DNA of 7,812 bases. Origin: an uncultured Beijerinckiaceae bacterium. Lineage in GTDB: Bacteria > Pseudomonadota > Alphaproteobacteria > Rhizobiales > Beijerinckiaceae. The DNA lies in contig CALMGA010000538.1 in NCBI GenBank assembly GCA_937863205.1, forward strand, positions 1-7,812, written 5' to 3'. Made by a program: the position numbers and the translations under genes. Numbering within the stretch: the stretch's first letter is position 1; each line of letters opens with the position of its first letter. This document shows, piece by piece, positions 1 to 6,808 of this stretch. A model generated the notes under the pieces. That model saw only the letters and a list, made by a program, of their open reading frames with translations, did no database searches and was not told where the DNA came from.

Positions 1-903
1 TGGGCGTTGAAGCGGGACGCCCTCGCCAGGGCATGGCGGCAGGTCGACGGCGGCGTGCTCGACGAGGGGCGTGGCGCGCAGTCGGTCGAGCTCGTCGGCC
101 TGGGGCCGCTGGGCGAGGGTACGCCCGGCGCTGCCGGCGGCGGCCGGCGCGCTGCGGGGATCGATGAAGATCGGGTCGATGAACAAGCGCGAGGACGGCG
201 AATAGGGCGAGATCTTGGCGCGGTCGGTGGGGAACAGGGCGTGCAGCGGCGACAGGCCGAGAAAGGCCGCGCCGAAGCGCCCGGCCCCCTCGCCAAGGTC
301 GGCGACGTCGGAAAAATCGCCGATGCCGAAATTGCCCGACGAGCGCAACCCGTAGACCTGCGCGGTGATGCCGAAGCCGCGCATCTCGCCGGCCAGCGCC
401 GCCGGCAGGAAGCAGGCGCGCGGCGCCGCGATCAGCCAAGCCTTGCTCAGGTTGGCTTGGCTCAGGTTGGCCTCGCTCGGGTTGGCCTCGCTGCCGCCCC
501 GCTCGGTTCGCAGGTGGAGGCGATGGTATCCTTCAGGCAGGGCATCGAGCACGACGACCGGGCGGCCGTGATCGTGGGTCACCTGGCAACGGCCCTCGCG
601 CACGGTGCCGCTTTCCAAGGTCACGCGCCAGGACACCTCACCGCCGGCATTTCGCACGGGAAGAACGGCCGGCTGCCCCGCCTCGACCGGGATCGTCGCG
701 GCGACCACCTGGGCCTCGTCCTCGGCCAGCAGGCGGGCCAGCGTGTCGCGCTGCAGCTTGTCCGACGAGACGGGATAGCCGAGGGCATCCAGCACGGCCG
801 CGATCACGCGGGGCTGGGTGTCCACGTACTGGCCGCGCGCATCCTTGAAGCCGCGCTCGACGCCGACGCGCGCGGCGATTTCGCGAATGACGTCGTCGCT
901 CAT
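1..903 (-). CDS. malQ: 4-alpha-glucanotransferase (amylomaltase, GH77), N-terminal part, cut by window edge
   Basis: The minus-strand frame starting with ATG at 903-901 stays open to the window edge and gives 301 residues of an enzyme normally about 650-720 long. MalQ moves alpha-1,4-glucan segments between maltodextrins in the cytoplasm. Residues 10-135 resemble the extra N-terminal region of bacterial MalQ, including GFKDARGQYVDTQPRVIAAV (19-38) and LPEGYHRL (122-129). The GH77 barrel starts near 178: VYGLRSSGNFGIGDFSDVADL-like sequence at 183-203, LSPLHALFP at 217-225, and ISPYSPSSRLFIDPIFID at 231-248. The catalytic residues lie beyond the left edge. The start overlaps the treZ stop by ATGA, which fixes it and suggests coupled translation. 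Two oddities: a three-unit 15-bp repeat encodes linker residues about 138-152, and the last 12-16 codons look out of frame (see findings). The family call is firm; whether the gene is intact is not. Confidence 0.9.
   Translation of the reverse strand, partial: MSDDVIREIAARVGVERGFKDARGQYVDTQPRVIAAVLDALGYPVSSDKLQRDTLARLLAEDEAQVVAATIPVEAGQPAVLPVRNAGGEVSWRVTLESGTVREGRCQVTHDHGRPVVVLDALPEGYHRLHLRTERGGSEANPSEANLSQANLSKAWLIAAPRACFLPAALAGEMRGFGITAQVYGLRSSGNFGIGDFSDVADLGEGAGRFGAAFLGLSPLHALFPTDRAKISPYSPSSRLFIDPIFIDPRSAPAAAGSAGRTLAQRPQADELDRLRATPLVEHAAVDLPPCPGEGVPLQRP
446..490 (-). repeat. Three tandem 15-bp units inside malQ
   Basis: Units at 446-460, 461-475 and 476-490 differ from each other at only one to three positions; on the plus strand all contain ggttggc. 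On the coding strand they read as an S-[EQ]-A-N-[LP] pentapeptide repeated three times (residues about 138-152), between the N-terminal domain and the GH77 barrel. Because the period is a multiple of three, copy-number change would lengthen the linker without breaking the frame. Confidence 0.85.
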
Positions 904-2732
904 GCCATCTCGCTTGAAGCGTCGCCGCCCGTTGCCGAGGCGCGCTTGCTCAACCGCCCCGTCCAGCCGGCGAGCGCATCGTCCTGCGCCCCGGCGCTTT
1001 GCCACACGACCTGCTCGCCCGGCGCGTGCGGGAAGGGCTGCGGCTCAGTGCCGAAGTTGGCGACGAAGCGCAACGTGCCGTCCTCGAAATGCCAGCACAC
1101 GTCGAGGCCGCCGACGCCGACGCGCTCGTGGGTCGCGTGAAGGAAGCCGCTGTTCATCAAGGGCAGCACCTCGCGCCGCCGGATGGCCAGCAGCGCCTTG
1201 GTCTCGGCCAGGATGCCGGCGAAGGGCTCGCGCCCGCGCTCGTTCCAATCGAGGCGCGAGCGGGCGAAGGTGTCCAGCGCCGTCGGGTCCGGCACTTGGC
1301 TGGTGAAGGAGGTGAACTTCTCGAACTCGCGGGCGCGCCCCTTGCGCACGGCCAGTTCCAGTTCCGGCTCCTGCTCGAAGTTGACGAAGAACAGGAACGG
1401 CGTCGTCGCCCCCCATTCGTCGCCCATGAACAGCATGGGGATCTGCGGTGACAGCAGCAGGCCGGCGCGGGCGAGCTTGATCCGGCTCTCGTCGGCCAGC
1501 GCCGTCAAGCGCTCGCCCAGCGCGCGGTTGCCGATCTGGTCGTGATTCTGCAGGAAGGCAACGAAAGCCTGCGGCGGGAGGCCGTCGGTCTTCTCGCCGC
1601 GCACGTGGTCGAGGTTGGCTGAATAATCCCCCTGGTAGGCGAAGCCCTCCGCGAGGCAGCGGCCGAGGCGGCCGACCGTGTCGCCGCCGAAATCGCCGTA
1701 ATAACCCTCGTTCTCGCCGGTCAGCAGGACGTGCCAGCAGTGGTGGATGTCGTCGTCCCACTGGGCGTCGTAGCTCAACGGCTCGCCATCGCCGCCGCGC
1801 CCGAGCCGGCGCGCCTCGTTGGCCTCGTTTTCCAGCACGAGGTGGATGTGGCGCGCGGGAAAGGCCTCGCGGACCCGCTCGGCTAGTTCGTCGAGGAAAT
1901 GCCTGGGGCTGTCATCGAGGATGGCATGGACGGCATCGAAGCGCAGGCCGTCGATGTGGTATTCATCGAGCCAGTACAGGGCGTTCTGCACGAAGAACTC
2001 ACGCACCACGTCGCTCGCCTCGCCGCGGCCGTCGAAGTTGATGCCGGCGCCCCACGGCGTTTCGTGGCGCTCGGTGAAGAAGCTCTTGGCGTAGGAGTGC
2101 AGGAAGTTCCCCGTCGGTCCGAAGTGGTTGTAGACGACGTCGAGGAACACGCTCAGGCCGAGTTCATGCGCCCGGTCGACGAGGCCCTTGAGATCGTCGG
2201 GCGAGCCGTAGCAGTTGTTGGGGGCGAAGGGCAGCACGCCGTCGTAGCCCCAGGTGCGCAGGCCCGGCGTGCCGGCCAACGGCATCAGCTCGATCGCGGT
2301 GATCCCCACATCGGCGAAATCGGGCAGCCGCGCCGCCAGCGCCGCGTAGGTTCCCCCCGTCGTCGCCGCCCCGACGTGGACTTCCGACAGCACCACCTCG
2401 TTCCAGGGCCGTCCGCGCCAGCTCCCGTCGCGCCACTCGTAGGCCTGGGGATCGAGGACGCTGCTGCGCCGGTCGAGATCGTCGGCCTGGAAGCGCGAGG
2501 CCGGATCGGGCACGAGGTCGACGGCCCCGTCGATGGCGAAGCCGTATCGATCGCCGACGGCCGCCGCATCGTCGTCGAGGCGGTACCAGCCCTGCCCCAC
2601 GGCCGGCATGGGGATGCGGCGGGACCCGCAGGCCAGATCGACCTTGCCGGCCGAGGGCGCCCAAAGGGCGAAGCGCACGCCGTGTCCGGTCAGTTCGGCG
2701 CCGAAGGGCATCGCATGTCTGCTACGCGTCAT
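900..2732 (-). CDS. treZ: Malto-oligosyltrehalose trehalohydrolase (GH13)
   Basis: The 610-residue protein is full length for TreZ, which hydrolyses the bond next to the terminal trehalosyl unit of maltooligosyltrehalose and releases trehalose in the cytoplasm. Residues 9-80 form the N-terminal beta-sandwich (FGAELTGHGVRFALWAPSA at 10-28). The barrel follows, with SEVHVGAATTGGTYAAL at 116-132, LDVVYNHFGPTGNFLHSY at 197-214 and DGLRFDAVHAI at 261-271, whose D266 is the expected nucleophile. LVLENEANEA at 298-307 has E301 as the expected general acid, and QNHDQIGNRALGERL at 395-409 supplies the third conserved Asp, D398. The HVGAxTxxGTY region and LENEANEA separate it from glycogen branching enzyme. 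The ATG at 2732-2730 overlaps the glgX TGA (ATGA). A second in-frame ATG lies seven codons on, but the overlap favours the first. The Shine-Dalgarno match is weak, consistent with re-initiation. The substrate-making partner TreY is absent from the window. Confidence 0.95.
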   Translation of the reverse strand: MTRSRHAMPFGAELTGHGVRFALWAPSAGKVDLACGSRRIPMPAVGQGWYRLDDDAAAVGDRYGFAIDGAVDLVPDPASRFQADDLDRRSSVLDPQAYEWRDGSWRGRPWNEVVLSEVHVGAATTGGTYAALAARLPDFADVGITAIELMPLAGTPGLRTWGYDGVLPFAPNNCYGSPDDLKGLVDRAHELGLSVFLDVVYNHFGPTGNFLHSYAKSFFTERHETPWGAGINFDGRGEASDVVREFFVQNALYWLDEYHIDGLRFDAVHAILDDSPRHFLDELAERVREAFPARHIHLVLENEANEARRLGRGGDGEPLSYDAQWDDDIHHCWHVLLTGENEGYYGDFGGDTVGRLGRCLAEGFAYQGDYSANLDHVRGEKTDGLPPQAFVAFLQNHDQIGNRALGERLTALADESRIKLARAGLLLSPQIPMLFMGDEWGATTPFLFFVNFEQEPELELAVRKGRAREFEKFTSFTSQVPDPTALDTFARSRLDWNERGREPFAGILAETKALLAIRRREVLPLMNSGFLHATHERVGVGGLDVCWHFEDGTLRFVANFGTEPQPFPHAPGEQVVWQSAGAQDDALAGWTGRLSKRASATGGDASSEMA

Positions 2733-4840
2733 GACTTGAGCTTCGCTTCTTGGCCGGGGTCGTGCTGGAAGAGTACGAAGGATCGTGGGGCGAGAGGGTA
2801 GGCGCGCTTGACTGTCAGCTTCGGGGCATCGGTGCCGGCCCAGCCGTCGGCGGCGACCGATTCGAAGATGGGGCGGAACGAAACGCAGGGGAAAGCCGGA
2901 GGCAAGTGAAATTCGACCTCCGCGTCGGACGCGTTGAACAGGAGAAGGATACGGTCGTCGGGTCGGTCGTGATTGCCGATCTGCATGCCGAGCGTGCGAC
3001 GCTCATACGTTCCCCACAGGCCGCCGGCCATTTCCTGACCGTCCGCCGCCAGCCAGTACACATCCTTGAGCCCCGTCGCCGCGACAACGTCGCCGGTGAA
3101 GAAATCGAGGCGACGGAAGACGTCGTGACGCTTGCGCAGAGCGATCAAGTTGGCGACGTAATCGACCAGCGTCGGATCGGTTGCGTCGCGCCAGCGCATC
3201 CAGCTCGTTTCCCCATCCTGGCAATAGGCGTTGTTGTTGCCGTGCTGGGAGCGGGAAAACTCGTCCCCCATCAGGAACATCGGGGTGCCGACGGACAGAA
3301 TGGCGGTGGCAAGCAGGTTGCGCTTCTGGCGATTGCGACGGGCGATCACCCGCGCGTCGGCCGTGTCCCCTTCCACGCCGTTGTTGCTGGAATAATTGGG
3401 TTCGTGGCCGTCCCTGTTCTCCTCGCCGTTGGGGAGGTTGTGACGCTTCTCGTAGCTCACCACGTCGGCCAGCGTGAAGCCGTCATGCGAGGCGACGTAC
3501 TGCACCGAGGCCCAAGGCTTGCGGCCGGAATGGTTGAACAGGTCGCTCGATCCCGAGATGCGGCTCGCCAGACCCGGAATCTGGCCGGCATCGCCGCGCC
3601 AGAAGGCGCGCACGGTGTCGCGGAAGCGGTCGTTCCAGTCGCCCCAGCCGGTCGGGAAGCGGCCGACGCGGTAGCCGCCGGCGCCGAGGTCCCAAGGCTC
3701 GGAGATGAGCTTGATGCGGGCAAGCACCGGATCCTGGGCGATCGCCTGCAGGAAGCCGCTGCCGTCCGACACTTCGAACGGCGAGCGGGCCAGCGCCGAG
3801 GCGAGATCGAAGCGGAAGCCGTCGACGTGGTAGCTTTCGACCCAATGCCGGAGGGAATCGAGCACGAGCTGCAGGACGCGGGGATGCGACAGGTCGAGCG
3901 TGTTGCCGCAACCGGTGCAGTCCCAGTACGAGCGCAGGTCGCCGGGCACCAGCTTGTAGTACGAGCGGTTGTCGATGCCCTTGAACGACAGCATCGGACC
4001 GAGGTGGTTGCCCTCGCAGGTGTGGTTGTAGACGACGTCGAGGATCACCTCGATGCCGGCGGCGTGCAGGGTCTTGATGGCGGCGCGCAGGCCCGACACC
4101 CCGTCCGGCCCGAGGTAGCGCGGTTCCGGCGCGAAGAAGTTGAGCGTCGAATAGCCCCAATAGTTGCGCAGCTCCTTGCGCACCAGGAAAAGGTCGTCGA
4201 CGAACGCATGGATCGGCAGAAGCTCCACGGCGGTGACGCCCAGCTTCAGCAGGTGCTCGACCACGGCCGGATGGCCCAGCGCCGTGTAGGTGCCGCGCAC
4301 GGTGTCGGGCAGCTCGGGGTGCAGCTGGGTGAAGCCCTTGACGTGGGCTTCGTAGATGAGGGTATCGCGCCAGGGCACGCCGGGCTTGCGGTCGTCGCCC
4401 CAGGTCCGCGCCGGATCCTCGACCACGGCCTTGGGCATCATGGGGGCGCTGTCGCGGCGGTCCGGCGTCATGTCGACGCGCGTGGAGCCGGGACGGTAGC
4501 CGTTCAGCGCATCGTGCCAGCGCACCCGGCCGGCGATCTGGCGGGCATAAGGATCGAGCAGAAGCTTGTGGTGGTTGAAGCGGTGCCCGCTCGCGGGGTC
4601 ATGCGGGCCGTGGACGCGATAGCCGTAGAGCTGGCCCGGGCGCGCGTCACGAACGAAGCCGTGCCAAACCTGGTTGGTGCAGCACGGCAGGACGTATCGT
4701 GCCGTTTCGCCCCGTCCCTTGCCATCGAAGAAGCAGAGTTCGACGCGCGTGGCATGGGCCGAGAACAGGGCGAAGTTGACGCCGTCGCCGGTCCAGGATG
4801 CGCCAAGGGGATCCTGGTTTCCTTCCTCGATGCGTGACAA
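2729..4840 (-). CDS. glgX: Glycogen debranching enzyme (GlgX/TreX type, GH13_11)
   Basis: The 703-residue protein is full length for GlgX/TreX, which cleaves alpha-1,6 branches of glycogen or limit dextrin and frees linear maltodextrins. The N-terminal CBM48-like domain starts PLGASWTGDGVNFALFSAHA (11-30). The barrel has LIYEAHVKGFT at 161-171, VILDVVYNHTCEGNHLGP at 265-282, DGFRFDLASAL at 340-350 (nucleophile D345), LISEPWDLGAGGY at 378-390 (acid E381) and VASHDGFTLADVVSYEKRHN at 449-468 (third Asp D453). MFLMGDEFSRSQHGNNNAYC (521-540) is typical of this subfamily. The start is TTG at 4840-4838, six bases after the in-frame otsA stop; no ATG or GTG start fits, and family N-termini begin just before the PLGA motif. 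A strong purine tract, GAGGAAGGA (4828-4820), lies inside codons 5-7 rather than upstream. In this operon GlgX most likely supplies linear chains for TreZ (with a TreY) and MalQ. Confidence 0.95.
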   Translation of the reverse strand: MSRIEEGNQDPLGASWTGDGVNFALFSAHATRVELCFFDGKGRGETARYVLPCCTNQVWHGFVRDARPGQLYGYRVHGPHDPASGHRFNHHKLLLDPYARQIAGRVRWHDALNGYRPGSTRVDMTPDRRDSAPMMPKAVVEDPARTWGDDRKPGVPWRDTLIYEAHVKGFTQLHPELPDTVRGTYTALGHPAVVEHLLKLGVTAVELLPIHAFVDDLFLVRKELRNYWGYSTLNFFAPEPRYLGPDGVSGLRAAIKTLHAAGIEVILDVVYNHTCEGNHLGPMLSFKGIDNRSYYKLVPGDLRSYWDCTGCGNTLDLSHPRVLQLVLDSLRHWVESYHVDGFRFDLASALARSPFEVSDGSGFLQAIAQDPVLARIKLISEPWDLGAGGYRVGRFPTGWGDWNDRFRDTVRAFWRGDAGQIPGLASRISGSSDLFNHSGRKPWASVQYVASHDGFTLADVVSYEKRHNLPNGEENRDGHEPNYSSNNGVEGDTADARVIARRNRQKRNLLATAILSVGTPMFLMGDEFSRSQHGNNNAYCQDGETSWMRWRDATDPTLVDYVANLIALRKRHDVFRRLDFFTGDVVAATGLKDVYWLAADGQEMAGGLWGTYERRTLGMQIGNHDRPDDRILLLFNASDAEVEFHLPPAFPCVSFRPIFESVAADGWAGTDAPKLTVKRAYPLAPRSFVLFQHDPGQEAKLKS

Positions 4841-4846
4841 CGAGGG

Positions 4847-6352
4847 TCAGCGCCCGGCAGCCGTCCAATCCGGCATCGAGCCGGCGCGCCACCCTGCGGC
4901 ATCGGCGACGACCAACGTGTCGTCCGACCGGCCGCCGAGTTCGCGAAGGAAGCTGCGGCACCAGTTCTCCACGTCGTTGACCTCGATGGTGCTCATCATC
5001 GCCTTCCAGCGCTCCTTGCGCTCGCGAAGCGGCATTTCGAACGCGCGCTGGATGGCGGAGGCGGTTTCTTCGAGGTTATACGGATTGACGATCAGGGCCG
5101 TGTCCAGTTCGTGAACGGCGCCGGCGAAGCGCGACAGGACGAGCACGCCGGGATCTTCAGGGTTCTGCGCGGCGACATACTCCTTGGCGACGAGGTTCAT
5201 GCCGTCGCGCAAGGGGGTCACGAGACCGACCTTGGCGATCCGATACAAGCCGGCCAGCGCCGATCGGCTCATCGCCTTGTTGACGTAGCGAACCGGCGTC
5301 CAGTCGACGTCGCCGAGGCGGCCATTGACGTGGCCGACGTGCTCGGCCACCTCGCGCTGCATTTCGGCGTATTCCGGCACTTCGGAGCGGGACTTGGGGG
5401 TGATCTGCAGCAGTGTCACGCGCGACTTCATCGCCGCCGCCGACTTCTCGACGAAGGTGGCGAAGGCGTCGATGCGCTCGCGGATGCCCTTGGAATAATC
5501 GAGCCGGTCGACGCCGATCACCAGCGGATGGCCTTCGAGGCTCTGCAGGGTCCGCTTGACCACCACGTTCTTCTCGGCGACGCGAGCCTCCTGGGCGAAG
5601 GTCGCGGTTTCGATGCTGATGGGAAACGAGGTCGCCCGGAACTTGCGGCCGTAGGCGCCGACCCAGCCGTTGCCCATCTCGGTCCCGGCGCGCGACCTCG
5701 TCAAGCAGGCGCGGAAGTTCTCGGCGTCGACCGGGGTCTGGAAGCCGATGAGGTTGTAGGCGGCGAAGCTCTTCAGGATGCGATCGTAGGCGGGGATCGC
5801 GGCAGCAAGGTCGGAGGGTGGGAACGGGATGTGGTAGAAGAAGCCGATCTTGTTGTTGAAGCCGAGGTCGCGGAGGAACGAGGCCATCGGAATGAAGTGG
5901 TAGTCCTGCACCCAGATCACGTCGTCGGGGCGCAGCAGCTTTGCCAGCCGACGGGCGAACTGCTCGTTGACGCGAAAATAGGCATTGACGTCGCGGCGGG
6001 ACAGATCGGCAAGATCGAGCCGGTAATGGCAGACCGGCCAGAGCACGCGATTGGCGAAGCCGTGGTAATATTCGTCGATGTCGCGGCGCGACAGGTCGAC
6101 GACGGCATAATCGACGTTGCCGACAGTCTGGTGGTGCAGTTCCGGCTCCTTGTCGTCCGCGACCTTGCCCGACCAGCCGAACCACAATCCCCCTCGGCTT
6201 TCCAGCGCGCCGCTCAGCGCCACGGCGAGGCCGCCCGGCGGCGGCGACCCGGCGGCGGTCGGGACCGGCACACGATTGGACACCACAACGAGACGCCCGG
6301 CCGCGGCAGCCCCGCTGACGGCGGCGGCTTTCAGCATATCGATTTGGACCAT
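4847..6352 (-). CDS. otsA: Alpha,alpha-trehalose-phosphate synthase, UDP-forming (GT20)
   Basis: The 501-residue protein joins UDP-glucose and glucose 6-phosphate to give trehalose 6-phosphate in the cytoplasm. All GT20 landmarks are present: [12 protein letters not shown] at 20-31 with R27; PPGGLAVAL at 38-46; GGLWFGWSG at 54-62; [20 protein letters not shown] at 94-113 with Y96 and W105; [11 protein letters not shown] at 145-155 with D150; YHIPFPP at 173-179 with H174; [11 protein letters not shown] at 280-290 with R283 and K288; and [18 protein letters not shown] at 377-394 with D383 and E391. These match the substrate-binding set known from E. coli OtsA (R9, Y76, W85, D130, H154, R262, K267, D361, E369). 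There is no fused phosphatase domain and no otsB nearby. The ATG at 6352-6350 is chosen; an ATG five codons later is also possible, since family members usually begin close to the VVVSNR strand. It is the first gene of the leftward operon. Confidence 0.96.
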   Translation of the reverse strand: MVQIDMLKAAAVSGAAAAGRLVVVSNRVPVPTAAGSPPPGGLAVALSGALESRGGLWFGWSGKVADDKEPELHHQTVGNVDYAVVDLSRRDIDEYYHGFANRVLWPVCHYRLDLADLSRRDVNAYFRVNEQFARRLAKLLRPDDVIWVQDYHFIPMASFLRDLGFNNKIGFFYHIPFPPSDLAAAIPAYDRILKSFAAYNLIGFQTPVDAENFRACLTRSRAGTEMGNGWVGAYGRKFRATSFPISIETATFAQEARVAEKNVVVKRTLQSLEGHPLVIGVDRLDYSKGIRERIDAFATFVEKSAAAMKSRVTLLQITPKSRSEVPEYAEMQREVAEHVGHVNGRLGDVDWTPVRYVNKAMSRSALAGLYRIAKVGLVTPLRDGMNLVAKEYVAAQNPEDPGVLVLSRFAGAVHELDTALIVNPYNLEETASAIQRAFEMPLRERKERWKAMMSTIEVNDVENWCRSFLRELGGRSDDTLVVADAAGWRAGSMPDWTAAGR

Positions 6353-6488
6353 CGTGACCGCGCCGCCCTTTGACCCTGCCGGCGATCAACGTATCGACGC
6401 GGATGTTCGTTGCACTGGACGAGCCTGCATCATTGTGCCTCGATCATGGGCGGCGAGAGCCACGGTCGCGGTGCGGAGACTCGGGAAA

Positions 6489-6514
6489 AACCTATATCTC
6501 AAGGGCATGTTTCC
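6489..6514 (-). promoter_or_regulatory. Weak EcfG-type (general stress sigma) promoter candidate for otsA
   Basis: On the minus strand the site reads GGAAA, 17 bases, GGTT, against the alphaproteobacterial EcfG consensus GGAAC-N16/17-CGTT. Seven of nine defined bases match and the spacing fits. It sits in the A/T-richer pocket of the intergenic region, about 140 bases upstream of the otsA ATG. Trehalose genes including otsA are known general-stress targets in rhizobia, which makes the site plausible, but a match of this quality can arise by chance. Confidence 0.22.
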
Positions 6515-6636
6515 CGGATGGTATGCGGCCGATCATGCCGAATTTACCCGTTGGAGGTTGCCTTGGGGCGGCAGGGCGAGTTAGGGGCACGTGGCATCCC
6601 GATTATTGCGCGGAGGCGCTCGCATTCCAACATACC

Positions 6637-6659
6637 GGCCCGACATATCGGATCGGGCC
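6637..6659. repeat. Inverted repeat, 7-bp arms, 9-base spacer
   Basis: GGCCCGA at 6637-6643 is matched by its exact reverse complement TCGGGCC at 6653-6659, around catatcgga. It lies about 150-170 bases upstream of the isomerase start codon. It could be an operator half-site pair or an RNA hairpin; arms this short in GC-rich DNA may also be chance. Confidence 0.4.
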
Positions 6660-6689
6660 ATGCCACATCGGAATTCGTCACGGCCGGGC

Positions 6690-6725
6690 CTGCACCGGAC
6701 TTGTCTGCACCGGACTTCCCGGTGC
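6690..6725 (+). repeat. 13-bp direct repeat with overlapping hairpin
   Basis: CTGCACCGGACTT occurs at 6690-6702 and again at 6705-6717, a period of 15 bases. CCGGTGC at 6719-6725 is the exact reverse complement of GCACCGG in both copies. It can form a 7-bp stem with a 5-base loop using the near copy (6707-6713), or a longer-looped stem using the far copy (6692-6698). The two stems exclude each other. No U-rich tract follows, so it is not a canonical terminator or attenuator. Confidence 0.6.
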
Positions 6726-6730
6726 TCAAC

Positions 6731-6745
6731 CCTCGGTCACCGAGG
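6731..6745. promoter_or_regulatory. Perfect 15-bp palindrome, operator-like
   Basis: CCTCGGT at 6731-6737 and ACCGAGG at 6739-6745 are exact reverse complements around a single central base. An interrupted palindrome of this size, 63 bases upstream of the isomerase start codon and right after the direct-repeat hairpin, has the form of a dimeric regulator site. I recognise no specific regulator. In RNA the one-base loop is too tight without melting inner pairs, so a DNA role is the likelier one if it is functional. Confidence 0.4.
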
Positions 6746-6799
6746 CGTCAACCGCCGATCCGCAATCCACCGAAGCTTCACGTATCACGTCCCGACCCC

Positions 6800-6803
6800 G
6801 GAG
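6800..6803 (+). promoter_or_regulatory. Ribosome binding site of the isomerase gene
   Basis: GGAG ends five bases before the ATG at 6809. It decides the start: the same frame is open back to 6410, but the upstream part has no such site, is full of Arg, His and Pro, and would bury the signal peptide. Confidence 0.75.
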
Positions 6804-6808
6804 TGCTC

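Larger units (their letters stand above)
6353..6808. other. Divergent intergenic region between otsA and the isomerase gene
   Basis: This 456-bp stretch separates two divergent genes and should hold both promoters. Open frames cross it on both strands, but their translations are rich in Arg, Pro, His and Cys with no family resemblance, so I call no gene. The part nearest otsA (6353-6480) shows nothing I can name. Around 6485-6515 it becomes locally A/T-richer. From 6637 to 6745 it carries several short inverted and direct repeats, listed separately. I found no convincing sigma-70 hexamer pair for the rightward gene. Confidence 0.7.

Noticed and set aside
7..1140. Long plus-strand open frame (377 codons) opposite malQ and the treZ 3' end
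   Set aside because: It is the antisense shadow of malQ and treZ. Extreme G/C third positions remove stops from the opposite strand, and its translation is Arg/Gly/Ala-rich with no family resemblance, while the minus strand gives clear GH77 and TreZ motifs.
2750..4837. Plus-strand open frame of 695 codons covering nearly all of glgX
   Set aside because: Antisense shadow of glgX. The length is striking, but the minus strand encodes a complete GH13_11 enzyme with all catalytic residues.
5111..6373. Plus-strand open frame of 420 codons opposite otsA
   Set aside because: Antisense shadow of a complete, motif-perfect OtsA; no recognisable domain in its own translation.
6388..6409. AACG and GTTCG boxes resembling a reverse EcfG promoter
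   Set aside because: The spacer is only 13 bases and the second box mismatches; the promoter needs 16-17 bases.
6495..6500. Sequence near 6493-6498 (TATATC) as a -10 box for the rightward gene
   Set aside because: No acceptable -35 hexamer is found 16-18 bases upstream, and the site is more than 300 bases from the isomerase start.
6410..6808. Upstream extension of the isomerase frame to an ATG at 6410
   Set aside because: The added 133 residues are Arg/His/Pro-rich non-coding-like sequence and would bury the signal peptide; the GGAG-preceded ATG at 6809 is far better.
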